This document shows positions 1-7,397 of a stretch of 16,175 nucleotides of DNA, in pieces. The position numbers and the translations under genes were made by a program. The stretch lies in contig JAPUJX010000366.1 of the NCBI GenBank assembly GCA_027295975.1, forward strand, positions 1-16,175, written 5' to 3'. A model generated the notes under the pieces. It searched no databases. It was not told where the DNA came from and was given only the letters and a program-made list of their open reading frames with translations. Position 1 is the first letter of the stretch. Each line of letters opens with the position of its first letter. The DNA comes from Gammaproteobacteria bacterium (GTDB taxonomy: Bacteria; Pseudomonadota; Gammaproteobacteria; Pseudomonadales; Azotimanducaceae).

Positions 1-1337
1 GGTAGTCTGGGCTGGTTTTCCATGGAGACAAAATCAAGCTGTCCCGGTACTGCACCAATCTCGAGGTAACGCGCGGCGGCGAACGATTGGCTCCGGTGCC
101 CGCAGGCCAATACGCAGGGGTACGCGGGAGCATCATCCAGAGGCTCGGTTGGCCGCAACTCGATGTTGGGATGGGTGAGCAGATGAGTACACAACGCCGG
201 CGTGTCGACAATACTTGAACAGGGAAAGCAGAGCCCGGTATCAACCACACCCACGCCCGCGAGGTCGGACGCTTCGACTGCCGTGAGTTGCTGCAACCAC
301 CGGCCGCTATCGGCATAACGGGTCGCAATCAGGGCAAGTTTTGCCGGGGTCATATTGGGTCCCGGTAGCTGGAGCGCACCGCTGATCCTTACTCCCGGCC
401 GGTCGCGGCAATAGGCGGTGCTGTATAGATACGCGTGGCAGCGAAGGGCGGCGGCGGAACTTTCATCGCCGAGCAGACGGGCATGCAGCACCATTGTGGG
501 GATGGCGGACGCAGCCTCTACCGAGGCGGAATGATGGACACAGACGTTGACGCCCAGGTCGGCGAGATGCCGGGCGGCGCTGGCGCCGGCCAAGCCAGCC
601 CCCAGGATCGTAACCTGGTCCGGAGTGCTCATCGTCAGCTTTGCCGGTCCCGTAAAGGTACCGGCAAGGCTCTCGCGTTTGTGGGGACGTTGGTCTACCC
701 GGCGCATGGTGAAACCGGCTTCCTGCAAGGCGCGCCGAACATGGCCGGCGGAACTGAAGGTGGCGATACCCGCGTTGGCCGCGGATAACGAAGCGAGCTG
801 GGCAAACAGCGACCCTTGCCAGAGTGCCGGATTCTTGCGTGGATCGAAGCCGTCGAGATACCACAACTCGACGGGGCGGCGTTGCCTGCCGGTAAGATCC
901 GCGAGGCCGCTGGCCGCGTCCCCCCAGTAGCAGGAAAGGGTGATTCTACCCTCGGCGAAGTAGCGTCGGTGCCAACCTTCTATCAGGGGTGGATATTGCG
1001 CGGCAAGCTCAGCGTAGAAGGGCTGAGCGGCCGTCCGCTCGTTCGCGAGCGCGGTGAATTCGCGGGGTGTGATGGGGGCAGCTTCAAAGCTGATGAAGTG
1101 CAGGCGGCAACCTGCACGAAGGCAGGCTTCGGCCGTCATGACGAAATTGAGTCCGGTACCAAAGCCAAGCTCGCCAACGTAGATTCGATCACGTTGTCGG
1201 GCACGCTCGGGTAAACCCCCGGGACCGATAAAAACCCGCTCCACCTCCCGGGGCCCGTCTGCGGCGTGATAGATGTCCTGGTAACTTTCGCTGTACGGTT
1301 GACCGTCGCGCCAGCCGAGTTGCGCGGGTTTGATCAT
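1..1337 (-). CDS. mnmC: MnmC, bifunctional tRNA mnm5(s2)U biosynthesis protein (C-terminus cut by window edge)
   Basis: In known MnmC proteins the oxidoreductase domain converts cmnm5U34 to nm5U and the methyltransferase domain then makes mnm5U at the wobble base of certain tRNAs. I translated most of this strand by hand and met no stop; about 445 codons are present, against roughly 670 residues in E. coli, so the missing end lies off the window. The methyltransferase domain occupies about residues 1-235, with the SAM loop GELGFGTGLNF at 55-65, LHFISFE at 79-85 and the catalytic-region LDGFDPRKNP at 161-170. The FAD domain begins with the Rossmann signature GAGLAG near residue 246. The segment after it (about residues 265-285) does not show the GASGN-type motif of E. 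coli MnmC. The ATG overlaps the stop of the upstream sulfurtransferase gene as ATGA, implying translational coupling. Confidence 0.95.
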   Translation of the reverse strand, partial: MIKPAQLGWRDGQPYSESYQDIYHAADGPREVERVFIGPGGLPERARQRDRIYVGELGFGTGLNFVMTAEACLRAGCRLHFISFEAAPITPREFTALANERTAAQPFYAELAAQYPPLIEGWHRRYFAEGRITLSCYWGDAASGLADLTGRQRRPVELWYLDGFDPRKNPALWQGSLFAQLASLSAANAGIATFSSAGHVRRALQEAGFTMRRVDQRPHKRESLAGTFTGPAKLTMSTPDQVTILGAGLAGASAARHLADLGVNVCVHHSASVEAASAIPTMVLHARLLGDESSAAALRCHAYLYSTAYCRDRPGVRISGALQLPGPNMTPAKLALIATRYADSGRWLQQLTAVEASDLAGVGVVDTGLCFPCSSIVDTPALCTHLLTHPNIELRPTEPLDDAPAYPCVLACGHRSQSFAAARYLEIGAVPGQLDFVSMENQPRL

Positions 1338-2275
1338 CGCGCCCGCGGCGAATTGGGCGCCTGCGGCGAGTTGGGAGTCTGCGGCGAATTGGGAGTCTGC
1401 GGCGAGTTGGACGCCTGCGGCGAATTAGGAGTCTGCGGCGAATTAGGAGTCTGCGGCGAAGCCCGCGGGCGCTCTGGGTTCAGTATCCACTCGCTCCACG
1501 ATCCGGGATACAGGATTGGTTCGGCAAGTCCGGCGATCCGCATGGCCAGAACGTTGTGTGCCGCCGTAACGCCCGAACCGCAGTAACAGACGGGGTTATC
1601 GCCGAACCCTTCGAACCGCTTCCGTAACTCGCGGGCGGGCTTGAAGGTGCCGTCTGCGGCGAGGTTTTCCTGGAAAGGTCGGCAGACGGCGCCCGGGATG
1701 TGACCGGCAACCGGATCTATGGGCTCTTCCACTCCAGCCCACCGGGCTTGCGTGCGTGCGTCGATGAGTTCGCGACTGTCGAGACCGCTCTCGAGGGTCG
1801 CGGCATCGATGGTTCTGGTGAGTGACCGGCGAATGCTGAAATTGCCTTTCGCAGGAGAGACCACCGACCTGGTGAGTTCCGGCGACCAGGCTGCCAGGCC
1901 ACCGTCGAGCAGCGCCACCGCCTCGTGGCCGAGCCAGCGTATACACCACCATGCCCTGGCCGCAAATGCGCCACCGGCATCATCGTAAAGCACAATTTGA
2001 TCGTCGTCGTTGATTCCCCAGGTGCGTAACTTATCCAGCAGAATCTCGGGGTCCGGCAGGGGGTGGCGCCCGGCACCGCCGGGAACGGCCGCAAAGTCTT
2101 GGTCGAGGCTCGCGTATAAGGCGTTCTGGATATGCCCTTCGGCGTAAACTTTCAGACCGCGGTCTGGATTTCCGAGCCGAGCCCTGCAATCCAGAACCCT
2201 GAAGCGGGTTAACCCGGCAGCGAGTTCGCTGGCGGATATCAGCGTTTTGTGTCGCCTGGCTCGAGGAGGGTTCAC
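1334..2275 (-). CDS. 3-mercaptopyruvate sulfurtransferase-like two-domain rhodanese with repetitive C-terminal tail
   Basis: The 313-residue product has an inactive N-terminal and an active C-terminal rhodanese domain. The active-site loop CGSGVTA (nucleophile C232) is the form typical of mercaptopyruvate sulfurtransferases (SseA) rather than thiosulfate sulfurtransferases, and PGSWSEW at 257-263 is another family hallmark. The family role is transfer of sulfane sulfur to thiol or cyanide acceptors. The start is GTG: an in-frame TGA lies five codons upstream and no ATG intervenes; a weak AGG lies about 8 bases before it. Residues 272-313 extend past the normal family end as about six copies of the hexapeptide SPQTPN (variants SPQASN, SPQAPN), encoded by an 18-bp repeat and probably disordered. 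The gene overlaps mnmC by 4 bases, so a role in supplying sulfur for tRNA thiolation is conceivable, but that is inference. The family call is strong; the substrate is unproven. Confidence 0.92.
   Translation of the reverse strand: MNPPRARRHKTLISASELAAGLTRFRVLDCRARLGNPDRGLKVYAEGHIQNALYASLDQDFAAVPGGAGRHPLPDPEILLDKLRTWGINDDDQIVLYDDAGGAFAARAWWCIRWLGHEAVALLDGGLAAWSPELTRSVVSPAKGNFSIRRSLTRTIDAATLESGLDSRELIDARTQARWAGVEEPIDPVAGHIPGAVCRPFQENLAADGTFKPARELRKRFEGFGDNPVCYCGSGVTAAHNVLAMRIAGLAEPILYPGSWSEWILNPERPRASPQTPNSPQTPNSPQASNSPQTPNSPQTPNSPQAPNSPRAR
1347..1460. repeat. 18-bp tandem repeat (six copies plus a partial) in the sulfurtransferase 3' end
   Basis: On the plus strand the unit is ggcgagttgggagtctgc with small variants; copies begin at 1347, 1365, 1383, 1401, 1419 and 1437, and a degenerate partial follows at 1455. 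The period is a multiple of three, so copy-number change would keep the reading frame. On the minus strand it encodes the SPQTPN hexapeptides. It ends about 10 bases before the mnmC start codon. Confidence 0.95.
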
Positions 2276-2474
2276 CGGGTGACCTGTTTCTCAAGATGCG
2301 GTCGCGCGCTTGCTCTGGTTCTCATATTGGAATTTTCTCTGGCAGCATAAAGTTCCAGCGATCCTTATACTTTCGGATGGTTATTGGCAAGGTGGTTTTT
2401 TGCTCGGCTTGTAGGCACAATCGCGCGCCGACGTACTCCGATAAAATCAATATCTCCACGGGAGGCCCAGACAA
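2276..2474. other. Divergent intergenic region between the sulfurtransferase and the first desaturase
   Basis: This 199-bp region must contain promoters for both directions. The plus strand has -10-like hexamers TATACT at 2366-2371 and TAAAAT at 2442-2447, but neither has a recognisable -35 at 16-18 bases. TGGAA and TTCCA form a loose inverted repeat around 2329-2358. I could not recognise a FabR- or DesT-type operator. No open frame here looks coding. Confidence 0.5.
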
Positions 2475-3677
2475 GTGACCTTTATCGATTGGCTCAACAA
2501 CGGATTTTTAGACTTATCCGTTGTTGGACTGGTGGCCTATACGCTGGTCGTGACCCACATCACCATCGTCTCGGTAACCGTCTACCTGCATCGGCATAGC
2601 GCCCACCGCGCGGTTGATCTGCACCCCGCGTTGCAGCATTTTTTCCGCTTCTGGTTATGGTTGACTACCGGCATGAGTACCAGGGTGTGGACCTCGATTC
2701 ACCGTAAACATCATGCCGTCTGTGAAACCGAAGACGACCCTCACAGCCCTGTGGTGCAAGGTCTGAACAAGATTCTCTGGGAGGGTGCGGAGCGTTATCG
2801 CGAGTCTGCCGCGCAACCCGAAATCATGGAAAAATACGGGGCTGGCTGTCCGGACGATTGGATGGAGCGTAATTTTTATTCGGCGTATACGGTGTTCGGC
2901 GTTACGAGCCTGGCGTTCATCAACATCGCTCTGTTTGGCGTCATCGGGTTGACCGTCTGGGCGGTGCAGATGATCTGGATACCATTTTTTGCCGCGGGTG
3001 TGATCAACGGAATTGGCCACTACTGGGGTTACCGGAACTTCGAATGTCCCGATGCCGCGACCAATATTGTTCCCTGGGGAATCCTCATCGGTGGTGAAGA
3101 GATGCACAATAACCACCACACCTATCCCAATTCGGCCAAGTTTTCACAGAAACCGTGGGAATTCGATATCGGCTGGTTTTGGATTCGATTCTTCCAGATA
3201 TTGCGGCTGGCCAAGCCGCTCAGCACGGGGCCGGTCGTGGAGCAGATCCCCGGCAAAACCACGATCGACATCGATACCGCCTGGGCGGTGTTGAACGACC
3301 GCTTCCGGGTGATGGCCAAATATGCGGAGAAGGTAATCGGCCCCCTCGTCGAACATGAGCTTCACAAAGCCGGAAGCGTTGCCCACAAACTGGTGCGCAG
3401 GGCCAAGATTGTACTGTGCAAAGAGGAGTCTCTGGTCGACGACGCCGGTAAACATCGAATCTCGGAACTCGTCGAAGCACACCCCGACATCAAATTGATT
3501 TACGAGTTACGCCTGGGTCTGCAGGCTGTGTGGAGTAAACGGGGCGGCAATGCCGATGAACTGCTGAACGCCTTGAAACAATGGTGCCTGGATGCCGAGG
3601 CAACAGGTCTTCAGGTTCTCAGGGACTTCGTTGAAGAATTGAAGTCCTACTCCATACCGAAGCTGGTGCGAGCCTGA
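2475..3677 (+). CDS. Membrane fatty-acid (acyl-CoA type) desaturase, first of tandem pair
   Basis: The 400-residue protein belongs to the integral-membrane di-iron desaturases, which insert a cis double bond into a fatty acyl chain using O2 and reducing equivalents. The three histidine boxes are intact: HRHSAH (39-44), HRKHH (76-80) and HNNHH (211-215), plus NGIGH at 178-182, another likely metal ligand region. Hydrophobic membrane segments lie near 15-35, 55-70 and 140-180. A soluble C-terminal extension of about 140 residues ends with a WCLDAEATGLQVLRDF-type segment, as in the roughly 394-residue DesB-like desaturases of Pseudomonas. The start is GTG, set by GGAGG at 2461-2465 with 9-base spacing. 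A paralogue follows 181 bases downstream. Delta-9 acyl-CoA activity is the likeliest role by family, but regiospecificity cannot be read from sequence. Confidence 0.93.
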   Translation: MTFIDWLNNGFLDLSVVGLVAYTLVVTHITIVSVTVYLHRHSAHRAVDLHPALQHFFRFWLWLTTGMSTRVWTSIHRKHHAVCETEDDPHSPVVQGLNKILWEGAERYRESAAQPEIMEKYGAGCPDDWMERNFYSAYTVFGVTSLAFINIALFGVIGLTVWAVQMIWIPFFAAGVINGIGHYWGYRNFECPDAATNIVPWGILIGGEEMHNNHHTYPNSAKFSQKPWEFDIGWFWIRFFQILRLAKPLSTGPVVEQIPGKTTIDIDTAWAVLNDRFRVMAKYAEKVIGPLVEHELHKAGSVAHKLVRRAKIVLCKEESLVDDAGKHRISELVEAHPDIKLIYELRLGLQAVWSKRGGNADELLNALKQWCLDAEATGLQVLRDFVEELKSYSIPKLVRA

Positions 3678-3858
3678 GAGAAGTCGGACCACCAGCCACC
3701 ACCGTATTGCCATTGCGATAGTTCAGTGTCGTTTGTTCACACTTTTTACATTTTCAGCCGTTGAAACAGGCACGAATGACACCCGGATCCCTCTCGGCTA
3801 TTGCAGACACACCAATAACACCTATACCTTTAGGTAAGACCGAAGGAGGCTTGCTCAC
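3678..3858 (+). promoter_or_regulatory. Inter-desaturase spacer with candidate sigma70-type promoter
   Basis: The 181-bp spacer separates the paralogues. A candidate promoter is TTGCAG at 3801-3806 and TATACC at 3823-3828 with 16 bases between them, about 30 bases before the second GTG. The match is only 3/6 and 4/6, so it is tentative. ACCTA...TAGGT forms a short inverted repeat across 3820-3835. AAGGAGG at 3843-3849, 9 bases before GTG, is a near-ideal Shine-Dalgarno sequence. No clear terminator follows the first gene, so read-through is possible. Confidence 0.4.
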
Positions 3859-5058
3859 GTGACATTACTGGACTGGTTCAGCAACGGATTCTTGAATTTT
3901 TCCTGGCTCGAACTCCTGATCTATAGCCTGATCGTGACGCACCTCACAATCGTGTCCGTAACCCTTTACCTGCACAGGCACTCGGCCCATCGCTCGCTGG
4001 ATTTACATCCGCTGTTGCAGCATGTTTTCCGCTTCTGGTTGTGGTTGAGCACGGGTATCGTCACCAGGGAGTGGACGGCGATACACCGTAAACATCATGC
4101 GGTGTGTGAAACCGAAAACGACCCTCACAGTCCGGTTGTGATGGGTCTGAAGAAAGTTCTCTGGCAAGGCATGGAAACCTACCGGGAAGCCGCCGCGAAA
4201 CCTGAGATCATGGAAAAATATGGCGCCGGTTGTCCGGACGACTGGATGGAGCGCAACGTGTACGCAGGCTGTTCGCTGCACGGTATCGCGATCATGGCGC
4301 TGATCAACATTGTGCTCTTCGGTGTTATCGGAGTGACGATCTGGGCGGTGCAGATGGCCCTGATACCGATTGCCGGCGGCATCATCAACGGTATCGGCCA
4401 TTGGTGGGGTTATCGGAACTTCGAGTGTCCCGACGCCGCGACCAATATTGTTCCTCTGGGTATCCTCATCGGCGGCGAAGAGATGCACAACAATCACCAC
4501 ACCTACCCCAATTCGGCAAAATTTTCCCAGATGCCCTGGGAGTTCGACATCGGCTGGTGCTGGATTCGTCTGTTCCAGATGCTGCGGCTGGCAAAACCGC
4601 TCAGCCGGGGACCCATCGTCGAGCAGATTTCCGGGAAGACGACCATCGACATAGACACCGCCTGGGGTGTATTGAATGATCGCTTTCGGATAATGGCAAT
4701 ATACGCCGAGAACGTCGTCGCGCCTCTCGTCGAGCAGGAGTTTCGTAAAGCCGGCACCGTTGCACGCTCGGTGCTGCGTAAGGCCAAAGTTGTGCTCTGC
4801 AAGGAAGAGTCGCTCGTGGACGACGCTGGGAAAAACCACATCTCGGAACTCGTCGATGCGCATCCCGATATCAAAGTGATTTACGAGTTGCGTTTGCGTC
4901 TCCAGGCCGTTTGGAATAAACGGAGCGGCAACGCTGATGAGCTGTTGCTTGCGCTGAAACAATGGTGTCTGGATGCCGAGGCAACCGGTCTTCAGGTTCT
5001 CAGGGATTTTGTCGAAGAGCTGAAGTCCTACTCCATACCGAAGCTGGCACCAGCTTAG
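3859..5058 (+). CDS. Membrane fatty-acid (acyl-CoA type) desaturase, second of tandem pair
   Basis: The 399-residue paralogue aligns end to end with the upstream desaturase, with one single-residue gap near position 171; by eye about four residues in five are identical. All metal-binding boxes are conserved: HRHSAH, HRKHH and HNNHH, with NGIGH before the third box. Differences cluster in the membrane-facing stretches around residues 10-35 and 130-175, which in this family line the acyl channel, so altered substrate chain length is possible. The 3' ends are nearly identical even at DNA level, hinting at recent duplication or gene conversion. GTG is chosen because AAGGAGG stands 9 bases before it. 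The gene converges on argS, with 43 bases between the stop codons and no clear hairpin terminator in that gap. Confidence 0.93.
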   Translation: MTLLDWFSNGFLNFSWLELLIYSLIVTHLTIVSVTLYLHRHSAHRSLDLHPLLQHVFRFWLWLSTGIVTREWTAIHRKHHAVCETENDPHSPVVMGLKKVLWQGMETYREAAAKPEIMEKYGAGCPDDWMERNVYAGCSLHGIAIMALINIVLFGVIGVTIWAVQMALIPIAGGIINGIGHWWGYRNFECPDAATNIVPLGILIGGEEMHNNHHTYPNSAKFSQMPWEFDIGWCWIRLFQMLRLAKPLSRGPIVEQISGKTTIDIDTAWGVLNDRFRIMAIYAENVVAPLVEQEFRKAGTVARSVLRKAKVVLCKEESLVDDAGKNHISELVDAHPDIKVIYELRLRLQAVWNKRSGNADELLLALKQWCLDAEATGLQVLRDFVEELKSYSIPKLAPA

Positions 5059-5101
5059 GGGAACCGGCCACCCTCACCCCGGGCGTTTCGAGAGCGGCTT
5101 T

Positions 5102-6808
5102 TTACATGCGTTCGACGGTTTCGATGCCCAGCAGGCCGAGGCCGTTTTTGAGCGTCTCGGCGACCCGCTCACACAATAACAGGCGGCTCACCCGGGTCTC
5201 CCCGGGCGCGCTCAGAACAGGGCAGGCTTCGTAAAACCGCATAAACTGGCTGGCTAGCTCATAGAGGTACGTGCATAAGTAGTGTGGGTATGCATCCGCT
5301 GCGACCTGTTCGAGAACCTCTTGAAATCGCAGTAACTTAACCGCCAGAGTTCGTTCATCGGGCTCCTGAGGTGTTATCTCCCCGGTGAGCGAATCAACGT
5401 CGATGTTCCCGCGGCGAAACACGCTTTGTACCCGTGTATAAGCATACTGAAGATAGGGAGCGGTATTACCTTCGAAGGCGAGCATCTGGTCCCAGTCGAA
5501 GTGATAGTCGCTGGTGCGGTTTTTGGAAAGATCGGCATACTTCACGGCACCGATACCCACCACGCGAGCAATCTCGCGCCGTTCGTCTTCGGCCAGGTCG
5601 GGGTTTTTCTCGCTCACGAGCTCGAAAGCACGTGTTTCGGCTTCATCGAGAAGCTCGGCAAGCTTGAGCACGCCGCCTTCGCGAGTTTTAAACGGTTTGC
5701 CGTCTTTACCCAACATGTTTCCAAAGGGGTGATGCTCGAGACTCATTGCGGGATCCGCAAAGCCGGCCTTGCGGGCGACCGCAAATATCTGTTTGAAATG
5801 CAGAGCCTGCCGGGCATCGGTGAAGTAGAGTACACGTTGCGCCTTTAGTTCGTTCCGGCGATGGCGCACCGCTGCGAGGTCGGTGGTTGCATACAGATAG
5901 CCACCGTCCGATTTTTGTACGATCACCGGCAGCGGCAAATCGTTTTTGCCTTTGAATTCTTCGAGAAAGACGCATTGCGCTCCGTCCGAAGTTTCGAGCA
6001 GCCCTTGTTTGCGTAACAACTCGATGACGGTCGGTAGATCGTCGTTGTATGCGCTTTCCGCATGGACGTCCTCCCGACTCAAGCTCACCCCGAGGCGTCC
6101 GTAGAGAGCTTGGCAATGATTGAGGGAAATATCGATGAATCGCCGCCAATGGCTGCGTATCTCGGGGTCGCCGCCCTGCAGACCAACAACTGCCAGACGG
6201 CTCCGGGTCGCAAAGGCAGCGTCGGCGTCGAATCGCGTTTTGGCGGCACGGTAGAAATCTTCGAGATCTTCCAGCACCTCCGAATTCTCACCGGTCTCGG
6301 AGAGGTAAGTGATCAGCATGCCGAACTGGGTCCCCCAGTCACCGACATGGTTCTTGCGAATCACCTTGTGCCCGAGCCTTTCGAGGACCAGTGCCAGCGC
6401 GTCGCCAATGATGGTGCTGCGTATATGTCCCACGTGCATCTCTTTGGCGAGATTGGGGCTGGAGTAATCCACCACCACCGTGTAAGGGTCATCGACCTGG
6501 ATTACCAGGGGTTGCTTACGATCGAGGCTGGTCGCGAGAAACTCGGCGCTCAGGAAGATGTTGATGAACCCCGGCCCCGCGGTCTCGAGGCGTGCCGCTA
6601 TGTCGTCGAGCGCAACCGTGTCGATCACCTGGGCTGCCAACTCGACCGGGTTGGTTTTCAGCCGCTTTGCGGCCGCCATCACCCCATTGGCCTGGTAGTC
6701 GCCAAATTCCGGCTTGCGGGCAGGTTGCACGAGTGCCGGGGAGTCGACCCCGGTACAGGTCGACAGCGCCGCGGCAATACGTTGATCAATAGCCGTGCGA
6801 ACGTTCAC
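5102..6808 (-). CDS. argS: Arginyl-tRNA synthetase
   Basis: Class I synthetase charging tRNA-Arg with arginine in the cytoplasm. The 568-residue product matches the usual length (E. coli 577). The N-terminal Add-1-like domain includes KPEFGDYQAN at 32-41; the HIGH signature appears as HVGH at 125-128 within EMHVGHIRST; the KMSKS equivalent is the ArgS-typical FKTREGG at 373-379; the DALR anticodon-binding domain fills the C-terminus and ends GLLGIETVERM. I place the start at GTG 6808 (MNVRTAIDQR): the frame is open 72 codons further upstream, but that part lies inside the preceding cold-shock gene in another frame and does not resemble ArgS. The start lies 8 bases after the preceding stop, with GAGGAG about 17 bases upstream, so the two genes are very probably co-transcribed. 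Confidence 0.96.
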   Translation of the reverse strand: MNVRTAIDQRIAAALSTCTGVDSPALVQPARKPEFGDYQANGVMAAAKRLKTNPVELAAQVIDTVALDDIAARLETAGPGFINIFLSAEFLATSLDRKQPLVIQVDDPYTVVVDYSSPNLAKEMHVGHIRSTIIGDALALVLERLGHKVIRKNHVGDWGTQFGMLITYLSETGENSEVLEDLEDFYRAAKTRFDADAAFATRSRLAVVGLQGGDPEIRSHWRRFIDISLNHCQALYGRLGVSLSREDVHAESAYNDDLPTVIELLRKQGLLETSDGAQCVFLEEFKGKNDLPLPVIVQKSDGGYLYATTDLAAVRHRRNELKAQRVLYFTDARQALHFKQIFAVARKAGFADPAMSLEHHPFGNMLGKDGKPFKTREGGVLKLAELLDEAETRAFELVSEKNPDLAEDERREIARVVGIGAVKYADLSKNRTSDYHFDWDQMLAFEGNTAPYLQYAYTRVQSVFRRGNIDVDSLTGEITPQEPDERTLAVKLLRFQEVLEQVAADAYPHYLCTYLYELASQFMRFYEACPVLSAPGETRVSRLLLCERVAETLKNGLGLLGIETVERM

Positions 6809-6816
6809 CAGACCCG

Positions 6817-7317
6817 CTATGACTCCTCGTGGGCGGCAACGTCCTCGGCCTGGAGCCCTTTGTCGCGCTCGGCTACCTGAAAAATGACTTTCTGACCGTC
6901 GCGCAAAGCCGGTCTGCGCCGGTTGTCGCCCTGGCCCACAGAACGAATGGAACGTTGGTGGACAAAAATCTCCTCTCCAGACTCTCGAATGATGAAGCCA
7001 AATCCCTTTGTGCGGTTGAACCACTTGACTGTCCCGGTCTCGTGAGGCGCGTTGGAAACGGGACTGGGTTGCTGGTTCTGGGGTCGCTGTTTCGGAGATC
7101 TCCTTTTTGTGGGCCGCTCCTGTCGGGAACCCTCGGTGGTGGAACCGGGAGTTGCGGGAACACTCAGTTTGAAGATGAGCAAACCGTGGATGAACAACGT
7201 GGAAGCGGCAATTGTCAACAAGGCCAGATAGCTTCCAGGCCAGAGGCGACTGGAGAGTTCTGTGATCACGGCGGCGAAGAAAATGGCGCTTGCCGCGGCG
7301 ATGAAGGCAGTTCTCAT
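6817..7317 (-). CDS. Membrane-anchored cold-shock-domain protein
   Basis: The 166-residue protein has two predicted transmembrane helices (about 3-20 and 28-50), a basic Pro/Arg/Lys-rich linker (55-92) and a C-terminal cold-shock domain (about 94-162). The domain carries GTVKWFNRTKGFGFI, including the RNP1 core KGFGFI at 104-109, and an RNP2-like IFVHQ at 117-121; an arginine-rich insertion (SVGQGDNRRRP) lengthens the following loop. Cold-shock domains bind single-stranded RNA or DNA, so the architecture suggests nucleic-acid binding at the inner-membrane face; that is inference. The arrangement is the reverse of CSD-DUF1294 proteins, where the domain comes first. The start is ATG with GGAG about 8 bases upstream. 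It precedes argS by 8 bases. Confidence 0.85.
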   Translation of the reverse strand: MRTAFIAAASAIFFAAVITELSSRLWPGSYLALLTIAASTLFIHGLLIFKLSVPATPGSTTEGSRQERPTKRRSPKQRPQNQQPSPVSNAPHETGTVKWFNRTKGFGFIIRESGEEIFVHQRSIRSVGQGDNRRRPALRDGQKVIFQVAERDKGLQAEDVAAHEES

Positions 7318-7397
7318 AGAGAAGGCTCCATAAAAAGGGGAGGGATGATACCGAACAACCAGGTATGAGTCGCCCGGCTCGAGTCGCTCAAAGATCC

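Noticed and set aside
1266..1586. Plus-strand open frame with repeated CGELGV cysteine motifs, superficially a metal-binding repeat protein
   Set aside because: It is the antisense reading of the 18-bp minisatellite inside the well-supported sulfurtransferase; no ribosome binding site or family resemblance.
4003..4962. 319-codon minus-strand open frame opposite the second desaturase
   Set aside because: Long antisense frames are common opposite GC-rich genes. The plus-strand gene has complete histidine boxes and a strong ribosome binding site.
5059..5101. Possible bidirectional terminator between the second desaturase and argS
   Set aside because: The gap ends in a short T run (CTTTTT), but I could not pair a convincing GC stem ahead of it.
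6062..6880. 272-codon plus-strand open frame opposite argS
   Set aside because: It is the complement of a clear ArgS reading frame and shows no domain of its own.
6809..7024. N-terminal extension of ArgS by 72 codons
   Set aside because: It lies entirely in another frame of the cold-shock-domain gene and is not ArgS-like; GTG 6808 gives the usual length and N-terminus.
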